Assembly (NCBI GenBank): GCA_900765525.1
Contig: CAAFRY010000234.1
Span: 1 to 26,588 of the forward strand
DNA: 26,588 bases
Direction: 5' to 3'
DNA from: an uncultured Blautia sp.
GTDB taxonomy: Bacteria; Bacillota; Clostridia; Lachnospirales; Lachnospiraceae
Shown: in pieces, positions 7,740 to 15,427 of the stretch
Position numbering within the stretch: position 1 is the first letter of the stretch
How the letters are laid out: every line of letters starts with the position of its first letter
The notes under the pieces: generated by a model
The model's input: only the letters and a program-made list of their open reading frames with translations
Told to the model about the DNA's origin: nothing
The model's database searches: none
Translations under genes and position numbers: made by a program

Positions 7740-8904
7740 AGAGAAACAGGAAAAAGCCAAGGCAGCAGAAAAGTCCGCCGGCCATAAAGGCCGTACGGAG
7801 ACTTATATCTGCCAGCTTTCCAAACACAGGATTTATAACAGCGCCGGTAAGCTCCAGGAACATGGCCTGGATGCTGAGGATAGAGGCCCTGTTTGCACCG
7901 TGGACTTCTCTGTTCTGCAGCTCTGAAAATAAGGGCTGAAACAGAGAAAGAAAGCACTGGATACCCAGTATGCACACCACGGAGCAGACAGGGCTTTTCG
8001 TATGCCCTAAAATAAAACAGAAAATGCCGGGAAAGAGAAAACAGCAGGCAGAGAATTTCAGCCTTCCCAGTTTTTTACAGAAAAAAGAGGACAGGGGAGC
8101 GATGGTTCCTACGGCCTGGGCTAAAATAAAGATAAGGCTTATAGTCCTGAGAGACAGCCCGCAGGCTATATACTGAGGCTGGTTCAAGAATACGGTGAGC
8201 ATCTGTCCTGTTTCGGTAAGGAGCCCGGCCCCGGCCAGAAACAGCAGCAGAGGTTTTCTGGATAAAGTTTCCTTTACCTCAGAGAAAAAGGAGGAAATAT
8301 GTTTTCCGCTTCCGGCCTCTTTGGTCTTTATGCCATCTTCGGCTTTCCGGAATGTTTTTTGGGGAAGATGCTCCGGCTCCAAAAGGAGAAGGCAGAGAAA
8401 TAGGGCAGCTCCGTAGGCCAGTGAAGTAAGAAAAGCAGCAGTCCGAAGCTGGGAGCCCCCTGTGAGAAAGAAATACAGAGAGGCCAGGAAAAGCCCTGTC
8501 TGTCCCAAGCCCTGGTAAATTCCAAATACTTTTTGGGAACTGCCTTTAGGTGCAGACAGGTACAGCAGGCTGGAATCCACTCCGGAAAGGCCGGAAACAG
8601 CCAGGCTTAAAAAGACCCGTTCCATCAGGAAATCCCAAAAGCTCCAGGCCTTCCAGAAAATGATTTTGGATAAAAAGTAGAATAAACTGCAGATGACCAT
8701 GGTCTTCTTATAGCCGATTTTGTCCGCCAAAATTCCCCAGGGAATTTCCATCCCCAGACACAGAAATAGGGAGATGCTTTCAATAACAGAAATCTGAAAA
8801 ATGGTAAGACCAGCCTCCTGGCGGTACAGAACGGCTGCAGAGCCATAGAATACCATTCCCTGCAGAAAAGAAATCCCGTATAACAGATAGAGATTTTTCT
8901 TCAT
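7678..8904 (-). CDS. MFS drug-efflux-type transporter
   Basis: A 408-residue membrane protein with roughly twelve hydrophobic helices, the size of a proton-driven major facilitator exporter. The loop 2-3 signature is clear: GILADKIGYKKT at residues 57-68. The central cytoplasmic loop (about 190-210) is lysine-rich. The start has GGAAAGGAAC about seven bases upstream. The 3' end runs 62 bp into the convergent deacetylase gene, encoding only a basic tail after the last helix. The leader carries a short ORF and a terminator-like hairpin (separate entries), an arrangement known for genes giving resistance to ribosome-targeting antibiotics. That context makes an antibiotic exporter (for example of macrolides, lincosamides or phenicols) the best guess; the substrate cannot be read from sequence. 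A sugar or metabolite exporter is the alternative. Confidence 0.85.
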   Translation of the reverse strand: MKKNLYLLYGISFLQGMVFYGSAAVLYRQEAGLTIFQISVIESISLFLCLGMEIPWGILADKIGYKKTMVICSLFYFLSKIIFWKAWSFWDFLMERVFLSLAVSGLSGVDSSLLYLSAPKGSSQKVFGIYQGLGQTGLFLASLYFFLTGGSQLRTAAFLTSLAYGAALFLCLLLLEPEHLPQKTFRKAEDGIKTKEAGSGKHISSFFSEVKETLSRKPLLLFLAGAGLLTETGQMLTVFLNQPQYIACGLSLRTISLIFILAQAVGTIAPLSSFFCKKLGRLKFSACCFLFPGIFCFILGHTKSPVCSVVCILGIQCFLSLFQPLFSELQNREVHGANRASILSIQAMFLELTGAVINPVFGKLADISLRTAFMAGGLFCCLGFFLFLFILPSGCLRRSIHKPRRLPE

Positions 8905-8935
8905 GGTTATGTTCCTTTCCTATTTATTTGTACGC

Positions 8936-8984
8936 AAAAAAGCCGGAACAAAAAACGGTACACAAAAAATACCGCCTTCTCCGG
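8936..8984 (-). terminator. Attenuator-like terminator in the MFS leader
   Basis: On the minus strand CCGGA (8984-8980) pairs with TCCGG (8947-8943), and nested inside CGGTA (8974-8970) pairs with TACCG (8960-8956). A run of six T follows each level (8955-8950 and 8941-8936). It lies between the leader ORF stop and the MFS start, 31 bases before the ATG, so it would stop transcription before the gene unless disrupted. Confidence 0.65.
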
Positions 8985-8998
8985 GCAGATAAGCGAAA

Positions 8999-9031
8999 TC
9001 AAATAGGACTGGACAATAACATGATAAACAT
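8999..9031 (-). CDS. Ten-codon leader peptide upstream of the MFS gene
   Basis: The ORF encodes MFIMLLSSPI and stop. It has one of the best ribosome binding sites of the window, AAAGGAG (9044-9038), six bases before the ATG. It starts about 87 nt into the predicted transcript and stops 14 nt before the terminator-like stem, so a ribosome paused near its end would touch the base of that stem. Short hydrophobic leader peptides in this position are known from ribosome-mediated attenuators such as those of msrD, bmrCD and erm genes. I did not recognise this exact peptide. Translation and a sensing role are inference. Confidence 0.6.
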   Translation of the reverse strand: MFIMLLSSPI

Positions 9032-9124
9032 AAAAATCTCCTTTAAGCTTTGTATGAGAAATGAATCCAATAGGTCTGCCTCATAAAATCTGTTGATGGG
9101 GCAGCTCATATACTTTACGTTGAC

Positions 9125-9153
9125 AGTATACACCCGGTTTGCTGAAAAGTAAA
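9125..9153 (-). promoter_or_regulatory. Promoter of the MFS leader transcript
   Basis: On the minus strand TTTACT (9153-9148), 17 bases, TATACT (9130-9125). The start would be near 9118, giving a leader of about 214 nt. It directly abuts the adhE terminator hairpin, so the exporter looks like an independent transcript. Confidence 0.5.
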
Positions 9154-9206
9154 GAAAAAGGAGGAGCTGCCTCACGAAACAGATAAATGTTTCGCAGGGC
9201 AGCTCC
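9151..9206 (-). terminator. Intrinsic terminator of adhE
   Basis: GGAGCTGCC (9163-9171) pairs with GGCAGCTCC (9198-9206), with an inner CGAAACA/TGTTTCG stem (9175-9181/9188-9194). Read on the minus strand the hairpin is followed by TCCTTTTTC. It lies 36 bp past the adhE stop. Confidence 0.9.
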
Positions 9207-9241
9207 CCGTTATGGCCTATGACAGAAAGCTCTTCTATAGA

Positions 9242-11860
9242 TTATCCTTCATAGTATGCCTTTAAGTACATTTCCTTCATCTCGCTCATCAGCGGGTATC
9301 TTGGGTTAGCGCCTGTACACTGGTCGTTGAAGGCGTTCTCTACCATTTCGTCTAAAGTAGCCAGGAAATCTTCTTCCTTAATGCCGTATTCTTTGATGGT
9401 TCTCTTGATTCCAACTTTTTCCTTCAGCTCGGCAATAGCCTTGATGAAGTTTTCGAATACTTCGTCATCGTTCTTGCCCTGGATTCCTACAAAGCGAGCC
9501 ATTTCACAGTATCTTTCCTTTGCGTGAGGATATGGATACTGGGAGAAGGTTCCCATCTTAGTTGGAGCCGGGTCTGCGTTATAGCGCATTACAAGCTCGA
9601 TAAGGAGAGCATTTGCAATGCCGTGAGGCAGGTGATGATAAGCGCCCAGCTTATGAGCCATGGAGTGGCAGATTCCCAGGAAAGCATTGGAGAATGCCAT
9701 ACCGGCCAGAGTGGAAGCATTGCCCATTTTCTCTCTGGCGATTGGGTCAGCAGCACCCTTTTCATATGCAGAGGGCAGATAATCAAAAATTAACTTAGTA
9801 GCCTTCAAAGCCAGACCGTCTGTGTAATCAGTGGCCATAATGGAAGCATAAGCCTCTAAGGAGTGGGTCAGAGCGTCGATACCGGAAGCGCTGGTCAGTC
9901 CCTTAGGCTGTCCCATCATGTAGTCAGCGTCAATGATTGCCATGTTAGGCATTAACTCGTAATCAGCGATTGGCCATTTTGTTCCTGTGGTTGCGTCTGT
10001 GATAATGGCGAAAGGTGTAACCTCAGAACCAGTACCGGAAGATGTAGGTACGGCTACCATCATAGCCTTCTCACCCATCTTAGGGAATACATAAACTCTC
10101 TTTCTGATGTCCATGAAGTCCATAGCCAGGTCTTCGAATGCGCATTCCGGATGTTCATACATCAGCCACATAATCTTGGCAGCATCCATTGCAGAACCGC
10201 CGCCCAAAGCGATGATAGTGTCAGGTCCAAAGGATTTTAACTGCTCTAAGCCCTTCTGTGCGCACTGAAGAGTTGGGTCCGGAGCAACGTCAAAGAAGCA
10301 GTCATACTTAATACCCATCTCATCCAGCTTATCTGTGATTGGCTTGGTATAGCCGTTCTGATATAAGAAGGTATCTGTTACGATAAATGCTTTTTCTTTA
10401 TGATAAACATTTTTCAGTTCATCCAGTGCTACAGGAAGGCAGCCCTTCTTAAAGTAAATCTTTTCCGGTGTTCTGAACCACAGCATGTTCTCTCTCCTTT
10501 CAGCAACGGTTTTGATATTCAGCAGGTGTTTTACTCCTACGTTTTCGGATACGGAGTTGCCGCCGTAGGAACCGCAGCCAAGAGTCAGTGACGGAGCAAG
10601 CTTAAAGTTATACAGGTCTCCGATACCGCCGTGTGCGGAAGGAGTATTTAACAGAATACGGCAGGGCTTCATGCGGTCATAGAATTTATTCAGCTTCTCA
10701 GTCTGTGACGGATGTGCATAGATAGAAGCAGTATGGCCGTATCCGCCGTCCTTTACAAGCTGGTCAGCCATATCTACGGCTGTATCAAAGTCCTTAGCCT
10801 TATACAGAGCAAGAACAGGGGACAGTTTCTCATGTGCGAAAGGCTCGGAAATATCTACGGAAGTAACCTCACCGATTAAAATCTTGGTATCCTTGGGAAC
10901 AGAGATGCCTGCCAGCTCAGCAATAACCGGAGCAGGCTGTCCTACGATTTTAGCGTTTACTGTGCCGGCTTCTGTCAGGATAATGGCTCTTACTTTATCC
11001 AGTTCTTCCTTATTCAGTACATGGCAGCCTCTCTTGATAAACTCTTTCTTTATTTCATCATAAATATCAGCGATAGCCGTTACAGACTGCTCGGAAGCAC
11101 AAATCATACCATTGTCAAATGTCTTGGAATGGATAACAGAGTAAACAGCGGTTGGAATATCGCAGGAGCTGTCCATGATAACAGGAACATTTCCGGGACC
11201 AACGCCGATAGCCGGTTTTCCGGAAGAATAAGCGGCTTTTACCATTCCCGGGCCTCCGGTAGCCAGGATTACGTCAGCAGATTTCATCAGCTCGTTGGAA
11301 AGCTCGATAGTAGGTTCGTCTACCCATGCGATAATACCTTCCGGAGCGCCGGCCTTTACAGCGGCCTCAAGTACAACCTTGGCAGCCTCGATGGTACATT
11401 TCTTTGCACGGGGATGTGGGCTGATGATAATGGCGTTTCTGGTTTTCAAGCAGATAAGGCACTTGAAAATAGCTGTGGATGTTGGGTTTGTGGTGGGGAT
11501 AACGGCGCCCACGATACCTACAGGCTCCACAATCTTCTTCACTCCGTAGGAAGTATCTTCTTCAACCACGCCGCAGGTCTTCACTCTTTTATAAGCGTTG
11601 TATGTATATTCTGCTGCATAGTGGTTCTTGATTACCTTGTCTTCCAGGACACCCATTCCGGTCTCCTCGCAGGCAAGACGTGCAAGAGGAATACGCTGTT
11701 TGTTGGCGGCCATAGCAGCCTCGAAGAAAATTTTGTCTACCTGCTCCTGAGTAAAAGTAGCAAATTTTTTCTGGGCTTCTCTCATAGAAGCAATCTTAGC
11801 CTGAAGCGCTTCCAAGCTGTTGATGGTTTCCGGTACTTTGCTTTCTGATTTCTTAGCCAT
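9242..11860 (-). CDS. adhE: Bifunctional acetaldehyde-CoA / alcohol dehydrogenase AdhE
   Basis: An 872-residue fusion enzyme that reduces acetyl-CoA to acetaldehyde and then ethanol, using two NADH; family members form spirosome filaments. The N-terminal aldehyde dehydrogenase half (about 1-440) contains the catalytic cysteine in NGMICASEQ (Cys254) and a VGPGNVP turn. The C-terminal iron alcohol dehydrogenase half (about 460-872) has GGGSAMDAAK for NAD binding and metal ligands in SGIDALTHSLEAY and GICHSMAHKLGAYHHLPHG. The length is normal for AdhE. AAGGAGG precedes the ATG by seven bases. It is monocistronic, with a consensus promoter, a Rex-like operator and a long leader upstream, which fits redox-controlled fermentation. 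Confidence 0.97.
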   Translation of the reverse strand: MAKKSESKVPETINSLEALQAKIASMREAQKKFATFTQEQVDKIFFEAAMAANKQRIPLARLACEETGMGVLEDKVIKNHYAAEYTYNAYKRVKTCGVVEEDTSYGVKKIVEPVGIVGAVIPTTNPTSTAIFKCLICLKTRNAIIISPHPRAKKCTIEAAKVVLEAAVKAGAPEGIIAWVDEPTIELSNELMKSADVILATGGPGMVKAAYSSGKPAIGVGPGNVPVIMDSSCDIPTAVYSVIHSKTFDNGMICASEQSVTAIADIYDEIKKEFIKRGCHVLNKEELDKVRAIILTEAGTVNAKIVGQPAPVIAELAGISVPKDTKILIGEVTSVDISEPFAHEKLSPVLALYKAKDFDTAVDMADQLVKDGGYGHTASIYAHPSQTEKLNKFYDRMKPCRILLNTPSAHGGIGDLYNFKLAPSLTLGCGSYGGNSVSENVGVKHLLNIKTVAERRENMLWFRTPEKIYFKKGCLPVALDELKNVYHKEKAFIVTDTFLYQNGYTKPITDKLDEMGIKYDCFFDVAPDPTLQCAQKGLEQLKSFGPDTIIALGGGSAMDAAKIMWLMYEHPECAFEDLAMDFMDIRKRVYVFPKMGEKAMMVAVPTSSGTGSEVTPFAIITDATTGTKWPIADYELMPNMAIIDADYMMGQPKGLTSASGIDALTHSLEAYASIMATDYTDGLALKATKLIFDYLPSAYEKGAADPIAREKMGNASTLAGMAFSNAFLGICHSMAHKLGAYHHLPHGIANALLIELVMRYNADPAPTKMGTFSQYPYPHAKERYCEMARFVGIQGKNDDEVFENFIKAIAELKEKVGIKRTIKEYGIKEEDFLATLDEMVENAFNDQCTGANPRYPLMSEMKEMYLKAYYEG

Positions 11861-11938
11861 GGGAAATCCTCCTTAAAAATAAATTAGTAGATAAGAAACA
11901 GTGAAAACCCTGTCTGCAAAATCCCCGTCAGCAGTTCT

Positions 11939-11984
11939 GTTGCTAAAGCAACCCGCCGCAGGCGGAGAATTCTGCTTTGCGCAG
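11939..11984 (+). repeat. Modular hairpin repeat, copy A
   Basis: The order is GTTGC-TAAA-GCAAC, then CCGCC-GCA-GGCGG, then AGAATTCTGCTTTGC. The same order and spacing occur at 17348-17401. Stem positions differ between copies in a paired way (T/A here, C/G there), as expected when the structure is kept. Copy A lacks the second half of the third stem, being followed by GCAG instead. A related GTCAGC-TAAA-GCTGAC hairpin lies at 12009-12024. Confidence 0.65.
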
Positions 11985-12163
11985 CGATGCGCACTCGCAT
12001 GAAAGGCAGTCAGCTAAAGCTGACCACGCTCGGCGCAGCAAAAGTGTGCTTCTTGTAACCGCTTACGTCAGCCTGTGTATGTGACTGCACGTCTAATCTG
12101 CAGAAAATCTGAACAGAGTTTTCAAGTATATCTGTCAGGAACATACAGTGGTTCCTGTTGATA

Positions 12164-12181
12164 TTGATAATTATTTAACAA
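12164..12181. promoter_or_regulatory. Rex-like redox operator at the adhE promoter
   Basis: Read on the minus strand the site is TTGTTAA-ATAA-TTATCAA, one base away from the clostridial Rex consensus TTGTTAA-N4-TTAACAA. It begins 12 bp downstream of the adhE -10 box, where a bound repressor would block transcription. A further TTAACAA half-site lies in the promoter spacer. Rex releases DNA when NADH is high, which would induce adhE. Confidence 0.75.
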
Positions 12182-12192
12182 GTTCTGAAGTT

Positions 12193-12221
12193 ATTATATG
12201 CCCTTGTTAAAAATATGTCAA
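12193..12221 (-). promoter_or_regulatory. Consensus sigma-A promoter of adhE
   Basis: On the minus strand a perfect TTGACA (12221-12216) and a perfect TATAAT (12198-12193) are exactly 17 bases apart. This is the strongest promoter in the window, fitting a highly expressed fermentation enzyme under repressor control. Confidence 0.9.
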
Positions 12222-12543
12222 TATGTTTTGCAGAAAAAATCTGAAAGTCTACGGTAATATTTCATGGCCTAATTTTACCATATTTTGCAATCAATATAAA
12301 GATAAAACTTTGTTAAATTTAAAATTATCTGAAAACTGAGAAAAATTGAAAGAACAGACAATTTACGCATATTGCTGTGTAAGAAAAAGGTAAAAATTGA
12401 CAAAAAATAAACAATCTTTTATGCCCCAGGCTTGCATGCCGCTAATAGGATGTGTTCATGCTTGTACACTGAAGGCAGAGGGAGCTGATGAAGGTAGGTA
12501 ACAGTACACTAGGTCTGCGCACTTGCTGCGCTGACCTTTGCCT

Positions 12544-12572
12544 GTAACAGTTCAGCAAGGCTGAACTGTTAC
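12544..12572. repeat. 13-bp perfect hairpin with three-base loop
   Basis: GTAACAGTTCAGC, loop AAG, then its exact complement. No T-run follows on either strand, so it is not a normal terminator. The small A-rich loop is reminiscent of the TAAA-loop hairpins at 11939, 12009 and 17348. Confidence 0.75.
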
Positions 12573-12682
12573 GAAAATAGAAAAATGAAGAAGCCGGGCT
12601 TGTTGACAGGAAGCGGGTTCTAAGCTAAATTATTAGATAAATAGATAGGAAAGCAGAAGTGCAGAAGCCCCGTGGGGCAGAA

Positions 12683-12720
12683 TGCGCACGCCGCTAATAT
12701 ATCTTATTGCGGCGTGCGCA
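12683..12720. repeat. 12-bp GC-rich hairpin just after typA
   Basis: TGCGCACGCCGC (12683-12694) pairs perfectly with 12709-12720 around a 14-base AT-rich loop. It starts 10 bp past the typA stop, where a terminator is expected, but no T-run follows on the minus strand. It may end or protect the typA transcript. Confidence 0.6.
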
Positions 12721-12730
12721 CTTGAAAACA

Positions 12731-14560
12731 TTATTTCTTCAGATTTTCTCTTTTTCTGAGACGGGAATCCAGAGTTTTTTTACGGATACGCAGAGTTTCA
12801 GGGGTTACCTCCAGAAGCTCGTCTGTATCGATAAATTCCAGGGCCTGCTCCAGACTGAGAATTCTGGGAGGAGTCAGCTTCAGTGCCTCGTCGGCAGAGG
12901 AGGAACGGGTATTGGTAAGGTGCTTGGTCTTACATACGTTAAGCTCAATATCCTCGGATTTTCCGCTTTGGCCGATAACCATACCGCTGTAAACTCTTTC
13001 GCCAGGCCCAATGAACAGAGTACCTCTGTCCTGAGCGGAGAAAAGACCATAGGCTACAGCTTCTCCTGTTTCAAAGGCAATGAGGGAGCCCTGCTTGCGG
13101 TATTGTAAATCTCCCTTATAGGGGGCATAGCCGTCAAAGGCAGTGTTGAGGATTCCGGCGCCTTTGGTGGAAGTGAGAAAATCTCCACGAAAACCGATAA
13201 GTCCTCTGGAAGGAATGTGAAATTCCAGACGGGTGGAGCCGTCACTGGCAGGGCTCATACCCTGAAGTTCACCCTTGCGTTCGCTGAGCTTCTGGATAAC
13301 CGTTCCGGAAAATTCTTCCGGTACATCCACATAAGCGATTTCCATTGGCTCCAGCTTACGGCCTCTCTCATCCTGGTGATAGATAACCTCCGCTTTGCTG
13401 ACTGCAAATTCGTATCCCTCTCTTCTCATATTTTCAATAAGAACAGAGAGGTGAAGCTCGCCTCTTCCGGATACTTTAAAGCAATCTGTGCTGTCAGTGT
13501 CCTCCACCCGAAGGCTTACGTCAGTGTTTAATTCACGCATCAGCCTTTCTCTTAAATGACGGGAGGTAACGTATTTGCCTTCCTGTCCTGCAAAGGGACT
13601 GTCATTGACCATGAAGTTCATGGAGATGGTGGGCTCGGAGATTTTCTGGAAAGGAATGGGCTCCACATGGTCCGGGGCGCAGAGAGTATCTCCGATGTGA
13701 ATATCTGCGATACCGGAAATGGCTACGATAGAGCCGATGCCGGCTTCCTTTACTTCTACTTTATTCAGGCCGTCAAACTCATAAAGCTTGCTGATTTTTA
13801 CTTTTTTCATTTTGTCCGGGTCGTGGTGATTGCACAGCATAACCTCCTGGTTTACGCTGATACTTCCGTTTTCCACTTTGCCCACGCCGATACGGCCTAC
13901 ATATTCATTGTAGTCAATGGTACTGATAAGAGCCTGGGTGGGAGCCTCCGGGTCGCCGGTAGGGGCAGGGATGTATTTCAGGATAGTTTCAAACAAAGGC
14001 TCCATACTTTCAGGCGTGTCCCCTAAGTCCAGGACCGCATGTCCCGCTTTGGCGGATGCGTAAAGGAAGGGGCAGTCAAGCTGTTCGTCGGAAGCGTCCA
14101 AATCCATGAGAAGCTCCAGCACTTCATCGATAACCTCATTGGGGCGGGCTTCCGGCCGGTCAATTTTATTGATGCAGACAATTACATGTAAATCCAGTTC
14201 CAGGGCCTTTTTCAGAACGAATTTGGTCTGGGGCATGGCGCCTTCAAAGGCGTCTACCAGCAGAATTACGCCGTCTACCATTTTCAGAACACGTTCCACC
14301 TCACCGCCGAAATCAGCGTGTCCCGGGGTGTCAATGATGTTGATTTTGGTTCCTTTGTAATGTACCGCTGTGTTTTTGGAGAGAATGGTAATACCACGTT
14401 CTCTCTCCAGGTCGTTGGAATCCATAATGCGTTCCTGAACCACCTGGTTTTCACGGAAAACTCCGCTCTGACGAAGAAGCTGGTCTACCAGGGTGGTTTT
14501 TCCATGGTCAACATGGGCGATAATGGCAACATTGCGAATATCATCTCTTGTTGTTTTCAT
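12731..14560 (-). CDS. typA: Translational GTPase TypA/BipA
   Basis: A 609-residue ribosome-associated GTPase of the EF-G/LepA group, with a role in ribosome assembly and stress or cold adaptation. The G domain shows AHVDHGKT (residues 15-22), RGITI, DTPGHADF and NKIDR in order, followed by the beta-barrel domain, the two EF-G-like alpha/beta domains and the BipA-specific C-terminal domain (GRGELHLS, SRGLIGFRGDF, LTPPR). The length matches the family. The ATG is preceded by AGAGG at a rather long spacing of about 12 bases, and no other start fits. It is a single-gene unit with its own promoter; a stable hairpin follows the stop. Confidence 0.97.
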   Translation of the reverse strand: MKTTRDDIRNVAIIAHVDHGKTTLVDQLLRQSGVFRENQVVQERIMDSNDLERERGITILSKNTAVHYKGTKINIIDTPGHADFGGEVERVLKMVDGVILLVDAFEGAMPQTKFVLKKALELDLHVIVCINKIDRPEARPNEVIDEVLELLMDLDASDEQLDCPFLYASAKAGHAVLDLGDTPESMEPLFETILKYIPAPTGDPEAPTQALISTIDYNEYVGRIGVGKVENGSISVNQEVMLCNHHDPDKMKKVKISKLYEFDGLNKVEVKEAGIGSIVAISGIADIHIGDTLCAPDHVEPIPFQKISEPTISMNFMVNDSPFAGQEGKYVTSRHLRERLMRELNTDVSLRVEDTDSTDCFKVSGRGELHLSVLIENMRREGYEFAVSKAEVIYHQDERGRKLEPMEIAYVDVPEEFSGTVIQKLSERKGELQGMSPASDGSTRLEFHIPSRGLIGFRGDFLTSTKGAGILNTAFDGYAPYKGDLQYRKQGSLIAFETGEAVAYGLFSAQDRGTLFIGPGERVYSGMVIGQSGKSEDIELNVCKTKHLTNTRSSSADEALKLTPPRILSLEQALEFIDTDELLEVTPETLRIRKKTLDSRLRKRENLKK

Positions 14561-14617
14561 ATATTATGTTAACCTCTTTTCTAAACAGTGTTTATTTTCC
14601 TGTAAAATCCGGGATTT

Positions 14618-14646
14618 ATTCTATCACACTTAAATCCAAGTATCAA
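14618..14646 (-). promoter_or_regulatory. Promoter of typA
   Basis: On the minus strand TTGATA (14646-14641), 17 bases, TAGAAT (14623-14618). The leader is about 50 nt. Five of six consensus bases match in each box. Confidence 0.75.
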
Positions 14647-14675
14647 TAGAAGAAAAGAGGAGTTTCCCTTTTAGA

Positions 14676-14694
14676 AACAGTAGGGGGTACTGTT
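14676..14694. repeat. Small hairpin in the typA / ssb-like divergent region
   Basis: AACAGTA, loop GGGGG, TACTGTT: a seven-base perfect stem between the divergent genes. It is upstream of the typA promoter and could be an operator; nothing more can be said. Confidence 0.35.
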
Positions 14695-14800
14695 CACACA
14701 GGAGAAAAAGAAAAAAATAAAAAAAGTTGTTCTAAAGATGGCGGCGGGTGAATAAACATGATATAGACAAGATACCAGAAAGAGGAAGGGGAAATAAATC

Positions 14801-15427
14801 ATGGCAGATAAAATTATTGAAAACAATCAGGTGTCCATTATGGGAAAAATCGCATCCGGCTTTACATTCAGCCACCAGGTCTTTGGTGAAGGCTTTTATT
14901 TGGTGGATATATTGGTAAAGCGTTTAAGCGATTCCGAAGACAGGATACCGCTTATGGTGTCTGAACGTCTGGTGGACGTGACACAGGATTATGAAGGCGA
15001 GTACATTATGGTGCAGGGGCAGTTCCGCTCTTATAACCGCCACGAGGAGAAGAAGAACAGGCTGGTGCTGTCTGTATTCGTAAGGGAGCTGACCTTTGTG
15101 GAGGAGGCTGACGACTCCATTAAGACCAATCAGATATTTCTGGACGGCTATATCTGCAAGCCGCCGGTCTACCGGAAAACGCCTTTAGGAAGGGAGATTG
15201 CGGACCTTCTGCTGGCCGTAAACCGGCCCTACGGAAAATCAGATTACATACCTTGTATCTGCTGGGGAAGAAATGCCAGATACGCCTCCGCCTTTGAAGT
15301 GGGAGGGCATGTGCTTCTGTGGGGAAGAATTCAAAGCAGGGAATATATCAAGAAGCTGGGGGAAAATGAGACAGAGAAACGGACAGCCTACGAGGTGTCG
15401 GTAAGCAAGCTGGAGTATGCGGACTGA
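14801..15427 (+). CDS. Single-stranded DNA-binding protein-like, two OB folds
   Basis: A 208-residue protein. The second half (about 107-206) carries the bacterial SSB pattern, notably LGREIADLLLAVNR, DYIPCICWGRNA and GGHVLLWGRIQSREY. The first half (about 7-100: NQVSIMGKIASGF, IPLMVSERL, YIMVQGQFRSY) reads like a second, diverged OB fold, so the chain looks like a tandem SSB. The acidic DxxPF-type tail that recruits partners to canonical SSB is absent; the chain ends at KLEYAD. It probably binds single-stranded DNA or an SSB-like ligand, but a separate canonical ssb should exist elsewhere. GGAAGGGGAA precedes the ATG. It is divergent from typA and followed by a folded non-coding stretch. Confidence 0.82.
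   Translation: MADKIIENNQVSIMGKIASGFTFSHQVFGEGFYLVDILVKRLSDSEDRIPLMVSERLVDVTQDYEGEYIMVQGQFRSYNRHEEKKNRLVLSVFVRELTFVEEADDSIKTNQIFLDGYICKPPVYRKTPLGREIADLLLAVNRPYGKSDYIPCICWGRNARYASAFEVGGHVLLWGRIQSREYIKKLGENETEKRTAYEVSVSKLEYAD

Larger units (their letters stand above)
11861..12186 (-). other. Long hairpin-rich 5' leader of adhE
   Basis: The predicted transcript starts near 12186, leaving about 325 nt before the adhE ATG. No protein-coding frame with a good start was seen. The stretch holds at least five small perfect or near-perfect hairpins: 11939-11952, 11953-11965, 12009-12024 (GTCAGC TAAA GCTGAC), a GCGCA-type stem around 11980-11993, and AGGAAC/GTTCCT near 12137-12156. No known riboswitch was recognised. 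Part belongs to the repeat described at 11939. Confidence 0.5.
12222..12730. other. Intergenic region between typA and adhE, with hairpins
   Basis: No protein gene was found. The part 12222-12420 is AT-rich. The part 12421-12730 is GC-richer and folded: CTGCGCACTTGCTGCGC near 12515, a 13-bp perfect hairpin at 12544-12572, GCCCC-GTG-GGGC near 12667-12678, and a 12-bp perfect hairpin at 12683-12720. A plus-strand TTGACA at 12397-12402 is followed 17 bases later by TATGCC, so a small plus-strand RNA is possible but unproven. Confidence 0.5.
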
